Shown one piece after another: positions 23,152 to 35,711 of a DNA stretch of 64,000 bases. The stretch is from contig CM039511.1 in NCBI GenBank assembly GCA_022432975.1, positions 20,052,557 through 20,116,556 on the forward strand, in the 5' to 3' direction. The notes under the pieces are model-generated. The model had not been told where the DNA came from. It searched no databases and worked only from the letters and a program-made list of their open reading frames with translations. The position numbers and the translations under genes were made by a program. Every line of letters starts with the position of its first letter. Positions within the stretch are counted from its first letter, which is position 1. Source of the DNA: Begonia masoniana (lineage: Eukaryota > Streptophyta > Magnoliopsida > Cucurbitales > Begoniaceae).

Positions 23152-26100
23152 TGTGACAGCCCAAACCCAGAACCGATCGGGGTCCAAGGAGCCATCACTC
23201 CGGACATTTTACAGAAAATGAGACTATTATTTTTTTTTAACAGGGAATAGAACATATGCTTTTAAAACATTGACAGAGAGCGAGAGAGTATTCTCTGGAG
23301 TAGAAATCATAACGGGAAAGAAAACAGTTAAAACTAAACTGCAGGATGAATTACAAAATACTTAAAACAGAATCAGAAGACACATTTATTTTTGAACCAC
23401 AAAAATAATAGACTGAAGAAAACAGGGAGACAGAAGTAAATTAAAACTTTGAACATCTAAGATATTGGGCAAGGTGGACTTGAAAAGTGCAGCAAAACAT
23501 ATGAGAAGAAAATGGTAAAAACAGGAAACAGAGGTGAACTGATAAAGTAAGCAGATAGAGAAATAAACAGACAGGAATGGCAGGAAATTACTGGAAATAT
23601 TGGCAGAAGACTTAGGCGGAAGACTGGCGGAAGACTTAGTTTTAAAAAAAAGGGGCAACGGTAGATGAAGTTTTAAAGAGAAACAGGCAGCGGTGGATGT
23701 AGGCAAAAATGAACAGTAACCGATAGATGTAAGCAGAAATGAACAGTGACCGGTTGGAGGTAAGCAAAAATGAAACAGGTAACCGATGGATGTAGGTCAA
23801 AACTGAAACAAACTAGTACCGGTGGACGTATGCAAAAATGAACAGTGACCCAGTGGAGATAGGCAAAAATGAACAGTAACCCTGGATGGATGTAGCAAAA
23901 TGAAACATTGACCGGTGGATGTAGGTAGAAAGGAAAAGTGACCGGTGGAGGTAGGGCAAAAATGAACCGTAACCCGGTGGATGTAGGCAAAATGAACAGT
24001 GACCGGTAGACGTAAGCAAAAATGAACAGTGACCGGTGGACGTAGGCAAAAAGAACAGTGACCCGGTGGAGGTAGGCAAAAAAAAATGAACAGTAACCTG
24101 GGATTGTAGGGGGCAAGTAAATGAACAGGGACCGTGGGAGGTAGCAAAAATGTAACAGTAACCGGTGGATGTAGGGCAAAAAGAACAGTGACCGGTGGAC
24201 GTAAGGCAAAAATGAACAGTGACAGGTGGAGGTAGGGCAAAATTTACAACTGTTTGACAGGAAAGTACACAAGCAGATAGCATAAAACGAAGAGACATAG
24301 AACGTCTCAAGTCTCAAACCACGTCATAGGCAAAATTTACAACTTTTGACAGAAAGATACACAGACAGAGAGCATAAAAACAGAAGACATAAACGTCTCA
24401 GATTCTCAAACCACTTCAAAACATGGTTCTCGAGCACAACAGAAGGCATAACAGAAACCTAAGAATAATCACACTGCATAGATAGTTCAAAAACTAGAGA
24501 CCATCAATGCATAGACTAGCAGAAAATATTCCAAACTATTTCAGAATATTTCAAAATATGATTCAACTGTCAAATACAGCACAACAGAAGGCATGAAAAT
24601 TGTAGACTTTCAATACCCGATTCTAAACAAGATTGTAAAATATACTTTACAATTGACAGATTTAAAGAAACAAATTGCATGGATAGTTCCAAAACCAGAA
24701 ATCATCTATGCACAGATTAACAGAAAATATCTCAAACAATTCCAGAATACTTTAGAATATAAACTTAATTGTCAAATACAGCGGTTTTAAACATTGACAC
24801 AGAATCTATACATTGTTTCAAAATCTCCTAGACAGTACAGAACTTAACATATAATTATAGAATTTCCCAAAACAGAAGTTTTTAAAACAAACACAGAACG
24901 ACAGCTGAAGTTTAAAAACAAAACAGCAGAATCTTAGTAAAGTTTCACAGACTTGTACATCACTTTAAAAACTTAAACCTCGGGACAGAAATATGTCTGA
25001 CTGCAGCAGCCACCCCCGAGAGCTCGAGCCACCAGCCACCTAGTCATCAGACTGAGGCACAAAGTCTTCATTTTCAGGTTCAGTACCTACATCAGAGAGT
25101 TCATCTATGAGCCTAAAGCTCAGTAAGAACTTATAAAATGCAGTGATGCATATGCTATGCATGCAGTTTTTTTTTTTCAGAAATTCAGTGACAGTACAGT
25201 ATATTACGTTTCAGTGGCAGTGGGGTATAAGTGGGGCTTATAGGGGAACTGGCGAAAAGTAGGTACACTATCAGGCACAACAGTTATACGGTACAGTACA
25301 GAAACAGATCTGGGGGCCAGTCCCCGTCCCACACTTAACCGATACATTTTCAGTCAGATTTTATCTTGCTTAGCTTCAAACAGTGTACAGAAAACAGTTT
25401 TGCATGAACTTTCGGCGAAAACGTGTATGCATGAGCATTTACTGTGCCTGAACTTACAATAGCAGACGACAGAAATAACAGAGCAGAATATTTTATGAAG
25501 CAGAACATAAACAACTCAGAACGTGAACTATAACCGTTCTACCCAGACAACCCGACAGAACTGAAAACTTAGTACCTCCGCGATGTAGGGCCTTAAGGGC
25601 CAACCTACGGATATGAACTTACCTGTTGTCCAATATGCAGCAAGCTTAACGCGCACAACAATGGTGGTTCGCGAACCTAAAGCATGCAAAAATGGACATT
25701 AACCTAGATTTCAAAAAAACCAACGTTTAACTAACCTAAACTTGTTAACTAGTGAAAAAGGGTTACCTTTACTGAAGGAAACCGAAGGAAACAGAAGAAA
25801 CAAAGTTTTGGAAATTTGTTTTAGGCGTCTGGAAGAGAGAAAGCAGAGAAGAAAAGATGAAAAATTGCAAGCTGGAGTGTTTTCACGTAGGAGGGAAGGA
25901 GGAAGAGGGGCTTGGCTTCTCCAACAAGTTTGCCAAGTGTCAAACACTTATTAGTTCCCTCCCACCAACCTTAATTTCTTCCTAATTTGTCCTTCCATTG
26001 GTTTTTAACTAAAACATTATTTAGTTAATCGATTCGGTCTCACGAATCACCCTCGTTCTATTAATTACATCGACAATTTTATTAAAAATAGTCATTGCAT

Positions 26101-26166
26101 TAATATCGGAGTAATCCCGCTTAATTATTCGGGGAAATAATTACACGAAAAATACCGGGTGTTACA
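23152..26166 (-). repeat. Element C 3' LTR
   Basis: 3015 bp, TGTGACAGCCC to GGGTGTTACA. It contains a 30-bp minisatellite (23690-24245) and a stem-loop at 25108-25122 with its box at 25084-25094. Confidence 0.92.
23690..24245. repeat. 30-bp minisatellite in LTR C
   Basis: About 18 imperfect units built on AACAGTGACCGGTGGACGTA followed by GGCAAAAATG. Units vary at single bases and in A-run length. Because the unit lacks stops on the minus strand, several long open frames cross it; they are not genes. Confidence 0.92.
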
Positions 26167-26200
26167 TTCCATCCACCTTAACAAAATTTTGTCCCCAAAA
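26167..26200 (-). other. Element C polypurine tract
   Basis: Minus strand TTGTTAAGGTGGATGGAA directly before TGTAACACCC. Confidence 0.75.
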
Positions 26201-26205
26201 TTTGC

Positions 26206-27382
26206 CTAAGCGAATAGCTCAGGATATTGGGCTCTAACATCCTCTTGTCTTTCCCACGTGGCTTCCTCCACATTATGATTGCGCCACAAAACTTTCACCA
26301 ATGGGACTACCTTGTTGCGCAACAACGTGAGTGACATATCCAATATCTGTATAGGCCTTTCTTCATACGTCAGCGTTGGCATGATATCAAAGTCCACCTG
26401 CTTCACGATCTGAGTTGGATCTCGTACACACTTCCTCATCATCGAAACATGAAAGACACTGTGGACTCCATCCATAGAAGCTGGCAACTGTAGCCTGTAA
26501 GCCATGCTTCCCACATGCTTCAAGATGGGAAAAGGGCCAATGAACCTCGGACTGAGCTTCCTTTTCTTGCCAAATCTCATCACGCCTTTGAAAGGCGACA
26601 CTTTCAGGAATACTTCATTGCCCTCAGCGAACTCTAAGTCTCTCCTCCTATGGTCTGCATAACTTTTCTGTCGACTCTGAGCAATCTTTATTCGTTACTT
26701 GATAGCAGCTATCACCTCGGACATCTGCAGTAATATCTCAGGGCCGATAAGCTTGGTTTCTCCGACCTCATCCCAACACAATGGGGATCTATACTTTCTG
26801 TCGTAAAGAGCCTCATAAGGAGCCATGCCAATTGTAGCCTGATAACTATTGTTGTAGGCAAACTCCACGAGTGGCAAATATCTACTCCAAGGAGCATGAA
26901 ATTCCAGCACGCACGACCTTAGCATATCCTCGAGGATTTGGATTGTTCTTTCAGACTGTCCGTCAGTTTGTGGATGAAAGGCTGTGCTGAAGTGTAACTT
27001 TGTACCCAAGGAGTTTTGCAAACTTTTCCAAAACCTGGAAGTGAATCAGGGATCACGATCTGAGACGATCGACACAGTAATGCCATGCAACTTAACTATC
27101 TCACTGATGTACAGCTCTGCGTACTGATCCATGGAGTACGTCGTCTTCACAGGTAGAAAATGGGCCGACTTCGTCAATCTGTCTACTATGACCCATATGC
27201 TATTGTAGCCTTTAAGTTCAAGGAGTTTTGCAAACTTTTCCAAAACCTGGAAGGATCAGGGATCACGATCTGAGACGATCGACACAGTAATGCCATGCCA
27301 ATTAACTATCTCACTGATGTACAGCTCTGCGTACTGATCCATGGAGTACGTCGTCTTCACAGGTAGAAAATGGCCGACTTCG
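26206..27382 (-). pseudogene. Integrase core and chromodomain (element C)
   Basis: The stop is at 26206 after YPELFA. The chromodomain reads VKVLWRNHNVEEATWERQED; upstream are KLSPRFIGPFPILKHVG and the core with QTDGQSERTIQILED, VEFAYNNSYQATIGMAPYEALY and VSDRD. The region is broken by a stop near 26694 and by a 212-bp direct duplication (27011-27222 and 27223-27430) covering the VDRLTKSAHF to VSDRD part. The N-terminal zinc region lies in the next frame. Confidence 0.87.
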
Positions 27383-27430
27383 TCAATCTGTTCTACTATG
27401 ACCATATGCTATTGTAGCCTTTAGCTGTTC
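27011..27430. repeat. 212-bp tandem duplication within integrase C
   Basis: GAGTTTTGCAAACTTTTCCA recurs at 27011 and 27223, followed by the same run through GATCACGATCTGAGACGATC to CTATTGTAGCCTTTA. The second copy has small deletions. Confidence 0.93.
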
Positions 27431-29482
27431 CTTAGAATGCCAACAACAAGTCCATTGTGATATTCTCCATTTCCACTCAGGGAGCGGGAGAGGCTGAAGT
27501 GTTCCACCTGGTTGTTGATGTTCAGCCTTGACTTGTTGACATATCATGCAAGACTCCACATATTTGGCCACTTCATTCTTCATATTCGGCCACCAGAAGT
27601 AAAGTTTCAAGTCTTGATACATCTTCGTGCTTCCAGGATGCACAGAGAAAGGAGATGAGTGGGCTTCCGACAAGATGTTCTTCCTTAACTCTTTGTCTTT
27701 CGGAACATACCATCTATCTCTGAACTTAAGAATACCATCTCCCGAATAGCTGAAATCGGAAGAAGCCATTGGTACCTTGCTCACCATATCAGCCATCTCC
27801 TTTGAATTGGTCTTCTGGGCTTCCTTAATTCGGTCCAGGACGGTGGGCCGTAGCGTCAAGTTTGCTAGTATGGCCGACAGCCCAGAAACTATCTCCATAT
27901 CGAACTTCTGTATCTCAATCCTCAAAGGCATCGACACGGCCGATATAGCTTGTTGCATAGTATCTGACATCCTGCTCAATGCATCGGCTACTACGTTAGC
28001 TTTACTTGGGTGGTGTTTAATCTCAACATCATAATCTTTTACAAATTCTAACCACCTCCTTTGTCTCATGTTTAACTCCTTTTGAGTGAATATGTATTTT
28101 AAACTCTTGTGATCAGAAAACATCTCGCATGATTGTCCATATAAATGGTGTCTCCATACTTTCAGTGTAAACATAACTGCCGCTAACTCAAGATCGTGAG
28201 TAGGGTAGTTTTGCTCGTGGTTCTTCAGTTGTCTGGATGCGTATGCTACAACTTTCCCTTCTTGCATTAGTACACACCCCAATCCAATCTTGGAAGCATC
28301 ACAATATACGTTGAATTTGCCATCTTCAATCGGCAATACTAATAGAGGAGCAGTGGTTAATTTTTGTTTGAGTGTCTGAAAGCTCACCTCACATGCTTCA
28401 GACCACTTGAACTTGATTTCCTTCCTCGTCAAGCTGGTCATAGGCTTCGCTATCACAGAAAATCCCTTGATGAATTTCCTGTAATAACCAGCTAGTCCGA
28501 TAAAGCTCTGTACCTCGCTTGCATTCCTTGGCCTTGGCCAGTCTCTTACAGCCTCAATCTTGGCCGGGTCCACAGACACTCCTTCAGCAGACACCACGTG
28601 GCCTAGGAAATTAATCCTACTCAACCAGAATTCACATTTTGATAGTTTGGCAAATAATTGATGCTGCCTCAGAGTTGATAGCACAATTGCCAAGTGCTCC
28701 TCGTGCTTGGCCTTACTTCTGGAGTAAACCAGAATGTCGTCGATGAAAACGATTACAAATTTATCCAAGAAATCTTGGAATATCCTGTTCATCAGGTCCA
28801 TGAATGCTGCCGGAGCATTAGTTAACCCGAACGACATCACCAAGAACTCGTAATGCCCGTACCGGGTCCTAAAGGCGGTCTTTGGAATATCAACAGCTCT
28901 GACCTTCAACTGGTAATAGCTAGAGCGTAAGTCAATATTAGAAAACACCCGAGCCCCTTGTAGCTGATCAAATAAATCATCGATCCTCGGCAACAGGTAC
29001 TTATTCTTGATAGTCAACTTGTTCCGCTCACGGTAATCGATGCACATACGTAGGGACCCATCTTTCTTCTTAACAAACAGGATGGGAGCACCCCACGGAA
29101 AAAAACTAGGGCGCACAAAACCCTTATCCACCAATTCCTTTAGCTGAGCCTTCAACTCCCTCAGCTCAATCGGCGCCATACGGTACGGATTCTTCGATAC
29201 TGGTTCAGCACCAGGATATACGTCAATCTCAAACTCGATTTCACGATCAGGTGGCAATTCCGGTAAGTCATCTAAGAAAACCTCTAGGAAGTCTCGAACT
29301 ACTAGAATATTTTGAAGTTCCACCTCATTTTGCCTTTGAACATCCACTACGTGGGCAAGAAATCCGATGCATCCTGACCTCATCAGTTGCTGAGCTTTCA
29401 AGGAAGATATGGCAGGCATACGGTGTTCCTTTGGTACTGCCTGATAGGAGAGTTCTACCTCGTTCGGGCGTTTAAACGACAC
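27383..29482 (-). pseudogene. RT-RNase H-integrase N-terminus (element C), 699-codon frame
   Basis: Residues 1-110 are the end of protease and the linker. RT spans roughly 110-340, with catalytic FIDD at 246-249. RNase H follows with D395, E432, D457 and D500 visible in YCDAS, HDLELAA, FSDHKS and VVADALSR. The integrase zinc region has H608, H615, C645 and C648. The frame ends in the duplicated integrase segment (after LPLPEWKW). The Met at its upper end is just the first after a stop, not a true start; gag-pol begins at 39177. RT and RNase H look intact. Confidence 0.9.
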
Positions 29483-30005
29483 AAGCCCGGACCTACAGTT
29501 GATGGTGGCGTGATGTCTAAACAGTCAATCCATCCCTAGAATCACATCGTATCCTTTCATATCGATAACGATAAGACTAACATACAACTTCTGGTCTCCT
29601 ACTGACACTATATCACCCCATACAACCTGCTCGGAGTGCATAAACTCTCCGGACGGTAGCATAATGCTGTAGGGTTGATCTGACGGCATACAACAAAACT
29701 TCTGTCTAACTACGAAGTCCATGGCCACAAATGAATGTGTGGCCCCCGTGTCCCACAAGGTATAAGCAGGTGCATCACATACTGAAATTGTACCTGTAAT
29801 TGCTGTGTGCTGATCAATATCATCAACATCCTTCATCATTGCAAACACCCTAGGTGCGGCAAGGTTTGGTCTCGTGTCCGGCGTCGGGCAATCCCGAACA
29901 TGATGGCCTCCTTTGCCACATCGGAAACATTGGCCGGTAATAAATCTGCATTCTCCTCTGTAAAGTTTCTGGCACCGCGGGTATACTGAAAGTTGAGGAG
30001 CCCAC
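29483..30005 (-). pseudogene. gag zinc knuckle and protease (element C, part downstream of D)
   Basis: Encodes the zinc knuckle CFRCGKGGHHVRDC, then VFAMMKDVDDIDQH and the protease with LWDTGATHSFVAMDF and YDVILGMD. A stop near 29524 separates it from the pol frame. Its upstream gag lies beyond element D at 38343-39177. Confidence 0.85.
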
Positions 30006-30224
30006 TGTCGCGACCCTTACCCGTACCCTTAGTATTTTTTTTTTTTGAAATTTTACTTTAACTGTACCTAGGGCGAAACCTTAATCGAAATCGAAATCGG
30101 AATTGAAATCGAAGTTCGTTTAGTAATTCATTTAAAACAAATACTAAAACAATTAAAACTTAAATCAACTAAATCAATTAAAACTATTAAATAATTAAAA
30201 TAAAACTTAATTTAAATCAACCCA

Positions 30225-30338
30225 CAGCGATTTGCAACAGGCGACTAGTCGCCTGTTGCAAATCGCTGGTGGCGACTAATCGCCACCATTTGTGGCGATT
30301 AGTCGCCACCCTCTCTGGATTTCAATCCAGAGAGTGGC
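30225..30338. repeat. Large palindromes in LTR D
   Basis: 30225-30268 is a perfect 44-bp palindrome centred on GGCGACTAGTCGCC. Next, GGTGGCGACTAATCGCCA and TGGCGATTAGTCGCCACC form a perfect 18-bp inverted repeat, each arm being a near-palindrome itself. A CTCTCTGGATT/AATCCAGAGAG hairpin follows. The partner LTR (35930-36081) has an extra GCGATTAGTCGCCAATG block and one arm change. Confidence 0.95.
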
Positions 30339-31684
30339 GATTCCTCCCTTCCTTTCTTTCTTCTACGCCCTGCACACCACATTTAACGACACAATACTTT
30401 TCCATTCTCTTCTTCCACAAACCCTCAACAAAACCACAAAATATAATCCACCAAATGTACCTCGCTTATATTCTCAATTTCCTAAAACTCAACGTAACAA
30501 ACGTGTAACAACTCATACAAAACTATTAAAACGTAGTCTAAACGTATTGGAAATTTATGAAAACTAAATGCATGGATCGCTCTAAAACCGTTCGAACCCA
30601 TACGGTTGTAATTCACCTAAATTCTTCAAACATTAACCAATCCAATTCTCAAAACAAACATTAATAACAAAAGTAGAATTTCCTTAAAATATCACCAAAA
30701 CGAACACATCTCCAAAACATTCGAAACGACTCAGCTCCAAGCCTACATACTATATACAATTCCCAACATATCAAATTTCTTCACATATTCTAAAATCCTT
30801 CACATCTTTAACATCAAAACAAATTCGCATTAATTACCCAAAATCGCTCGGAGCACAACCGTGGTCATCGAACCTTGCCAAAACACACCCCGTCGCCACG
30901 AGCACCATCCGTCGACCACCTATTCTTTGTCATCGAGTTCATACCAGTCACCTACATCATACAACAACATATACATTAAGCCTAATGCTTAGTAAGGGGA
31001 TGTACTATAGACAACATATACATGAATGCGTGACTTTTCATAAAACATGTTCATTTGTTCATTCTCATTCTTTTTCATACATGAATCGTGTTGGGAAGGT
31101 AGGCAGGTGCGTGTACATAACCTTTCGGCCGTATTCTTGGTCCAAACATGGACTGTGATTCATGGTCCCTCGAGTAGGACAGTTTTGTTATTCATGGCCA
31201 AGCCTCCCCATCATACTTAAACATTTCATACATTTCATTTTTATACATGTAAAGCGTTTCGTTAAGAAAACATGATGCAATGAGGGAATTCACTTAACAT
31301 ACCATCAAACAACTCATAACGTGCATGAACATACATTGGTCACAACAAAACTAACAAACAACAACTAACATTCTAGGCTACCCGACTCGTTAAACCCAAC
31401 AATCAGAAAATCATCATCAAAACAACAAAACCTAACGTTGACACGATGTAGGGCCTTAAGGGCCGGAAACCTAACATCCACTTACCTGGCGTCCGTAGCT
31501 AGCCGAGCACCGTCCAAAAGTAGTCTGCACCTAAAGCATTTCACAATTAAGGGCATTAAAACCGATCCTGATTTAAACGAATTCTAAACTTAAATTAAGT
31601 TCCTAGCTAAGGCAATTTTTCCCAAAAACTCTCATTTTCTCCATTCGGGCATTTTATCGAACAACTCACGTGCGCACATTCAAA

Positions 31685-33141
<1,457 letters not shown>

Positions 33142-33249
33142 GCTTCACGATTTGGAGAAGGAAATGAAGGGGAGGGGGGGGGGGGGGGTATTGTGATATT
33201 TTATAAAACTTACTTGCCAAATTACCTTTCTACCCTCTCACTTGATTTT

Positions 33250-33580
33250 CTAATGAATCCGTTATTTAACCTATCGGTTTGGTTTCTCTGAAACTCTCTT
33301 ATTCCTCCAAATATGCCAACTTATTCATAGGGTTCTAACGAAACTCTCCGTTCGCAAAACGGACATATTTTACTATTTTTACGACTTAAAACACTATAGG
33401 CAGAAAACCGTAATTCGGCGTTACACTATCGATTGGATTTCTAGAAATTTACTTATTCTTCTAAAAATCCCCACAAATCCTTAGGGTCCTAATAAAACCT
33501 CTCGCTCACCAAAACGGACCTAATTTACTTATTTACAAAATTACCCGTGGAGTGGAAACCCGAAAAACTCGGGTGTTACA
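33250..33580 (-). repeat. Doubled LTR end in element D
   Basis: Two related segments of about 160 bp follow each other, one ending GGCGTTACA at 33424 and the next ending GGGTGTTACA at 33580. Both carry a CC-CTTAT/CCTTAGGGT block, AAAACGGAC and a TTTACTATTT/TTTACTTATTT block. The same pair is in the partner LTR (38013-38342). The LTR therefore contains an internal copy of its own terminus. Confidence 0.65.
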
Positions 33581-33612
33581 TCCTTCCCTCCTTAATTGGA
33601 ATTTTGTCCCCA
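33581..33612 (-). other. Element D polypurine tract
   Basis: Minus strand ATTAAGGAGGGAAGGA just before TGTAACACCC. Confidence 0.8.
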
Positions 33613-34984
33613 AAATTGCTGCTTGGTCAACCTCTAATTTCTCACCCTTACATTATCTAAATACAATGCTCGTAATACTAATCCTTAAAACCCTTATGGT
33701 CATACTCACCATTTGGGTCTTGACAGCTTCCTTTATCTCCCAAAGCTCTAAATCTTTCTAACTATGAAATTCGTAATTCAATCACTCATTCACTCATCGA
33801 CTTCGACTTAATCCTTTGTCACTTAGAACCTCGAATTTCCTCTAACTTAACCTCGAGCTAAGTTCATTCGGTTTCTAACTCCTCAAATTTCGTGACAACA
33901 ATTCGTACCTAATCACTTCAAACCCTCCATGCTTCTTCAATTATATGACACTAAGGACCTGATACGTAGATTCTTCATCTTAACCCTCCATTTCGAACTT
34001 TCTTTACACTACTATCTCGTTTTCTATTTAGTACTACCATCTTCTTTAATTACGTACCTTGGGCAATCACTACCCTTCCTTAGTCACTCTAGTGTTATTC
34101 TTATACACAGGGCGTTAATTGTTTAAATCTACCCCTTGACGCATTCAGGGTATCCTCTAAGTCCTCGTATTTATGTCCACTACGCTTATTCTTATCCAAC
34201 TTTTACCTCGATTATCATTAATGACGATTCAATTCTCAAGTCTAAACTTCTTCATTAGACCATTCACCCAAGACTTCAAAGGGTGCATAATTAATTCGAC
34301 AAAACTTAGTTGTCAAAACTTTCCTAATCCTCCTAATCTAACTTCACTTCTAAGCTCACTCGCACAGTCTTCGTGCAGATCATTCCCTCTTTCATCCAAT
34401 ATACTCCAATTTCCACAAGCTCCACTACTTGACTCTTATATCAATCTTCCATTTGATCTAGTTAATCTTCTCACTTATCCATATGACACTGTCCGACGCT
34501 CAAAGATTTACCTAACCGGTCATCTTGCCTTACACCACATAGTCTCTATCTTCCTCAAGTTGTGATCTTCTTCACACACTTAAGTTTATCTTCCTCAACC
34601 TTAACTATTTACAACATCATTGGCTTCGACTTCATTACATACGGGTCGAGCCTTCGAAACTCTTAATTCTTGATAACTCACCAATCCCTTGATTCGCAAG
34701 ACTTCACATTCGGGTTTTACTTCAGATCTAACCTCTCATCAAATTGAGCAATGCTCAAATCTTCTCCTTAATACCATTTAAGGATTTCTTCCCCTTTCTC
34801 TTCAAAGCTTACTAACCTCACTTAAGTCTCAATATTTCCCTCATCAAAATTGGTCAATACGAATACTCTTATGTAACCACCCTGATTATACGTCTTAGAC
34901 TTCGTATCCATCAATCGCACTATTTATTTATTATTTTATTTATTTATTTTTTTAACTACACCTCTATTTTTAATGTTCTTCATT
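33613..34984. other. Pyrimidine-rich noncoding filler replacing pol in element D
   Basis: 1.37 kb with few G on the plus strand and many T and C. No protease, RT, RNase H or integrase motif is visible on either strand. Short plus-strand frames (33929-34126, 34173-34565) show no recognisable domain. It occupies the place of pol. It could be foreign DNA captured by the element or very decayed pol. Confidence 0.6.
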
Positions 34985-35545
34985 CTATAGACTACCGAAA
35001 TGAATTATACCTGGAACCACACTTGGTTGGGCATCTTCACTATCTTCGGTCATAGCAATTGTCCTTGAGGGACCACTCGGTAGATTCTTGCTCTGCCCTA
35101 GACAATCCCTGGCTCTGTGACCCCGTCTATCGCACCTAAAACATCGGTCCGAATACAATCTACATTCCCTGAAATGATACTTCCGACATGTAGGGCACAA
35201 AGGAGCTTGACGAGCTCCTCGGGGTTGCTTGCTCCTATCCTGCACCATCGATGAATCGTTGGGCCTCTTAATGCCCCTCGCTGGTTGTGGCCCTTCATCA
35301 ACTGGGGATCACGGAAAATCACCGAGGGACCCCTCAACTTGGATCGGATCTATAACATATCCACCGAACATTTGAGGTTGAAATCGCCTAGTTCGTTCTC
35401 TACCCCGGTTCCATGAAACACTACCTTGTCCATTACCATTCCCATATTGGTTGAGTAAAATCTCTATTTGTTCTGACTGTTGGTGCACTATGTCCATAAG
35501 CTGACTAATGGATTTCTCTTCGAGTTTTCTAGGTGCTTTCGGCAT
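34985..35545 (-). pseudogene. gag remnant (element D)
   Basis: The start chosen is ATG at 35545 (MPKAPRKLEEKSISQLMDIV), 10 nt after the putative leader intron. The N-terminal part (DIVHQQSEQIEILLNQ) is joined after about 75 codons to the C-terminal part with CPTCRKYHFRECRLYS and the zinc knuckle CFRCDRRGHRARDC. Most of the capsid domain is missing, and there is a frame change near 35310. The product could not form a normal particle shell. Confidence 0.8.
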
Positions 35546-35555
35546 TTTCTTGTTC

Positions 35556-35621
35556 CTAGACACATTAAGAAACACATGCAAAATAAACAATTTAGAATCA
35601 TACATAAACTTAAACACTTAC
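35556..35621 (-). other. Putative leader intron, element D (66 nt)
   Basis: Minus strand donor ATCGACT|GTAAGTGTTT; acceptor AATGTGTCTAG|GAACAAG, 10 nt before the gag ATG. Confidence 0.5.
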
Positions 35622-35692
35622 AGTCGATGGAGAGTCCTTGTGCGGCGGTGTGTTTTTGGCAAGCATTACACAGAATTCGCTTTTAAAACTCT

Positions 35693-35707
35693 GTCTCTCT
35701 GATACCA
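35693..35707 (-). other. Element D primer binding site
   Basis: Minus strand TGGTATCAGAGAGAC, four bases after the LTR end; tRNA-iMet type. Confidence 0.9.
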
Positions 35708-35711
35708 TAAT

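Noticed and set aside
23673..24317. Open frames of 140-240 codons rich in VTVHF and PPV, also at 39629-40464
   Set aside because: They occur in all minus-strand frames of the 30-bp minisatellite and have no start context or domain.
33929..34565. Plus-strand frames in the D filler as a captured host gene
   Set aside because: Short, hydrophobic because of T-rich composition, and without recognisable domains.
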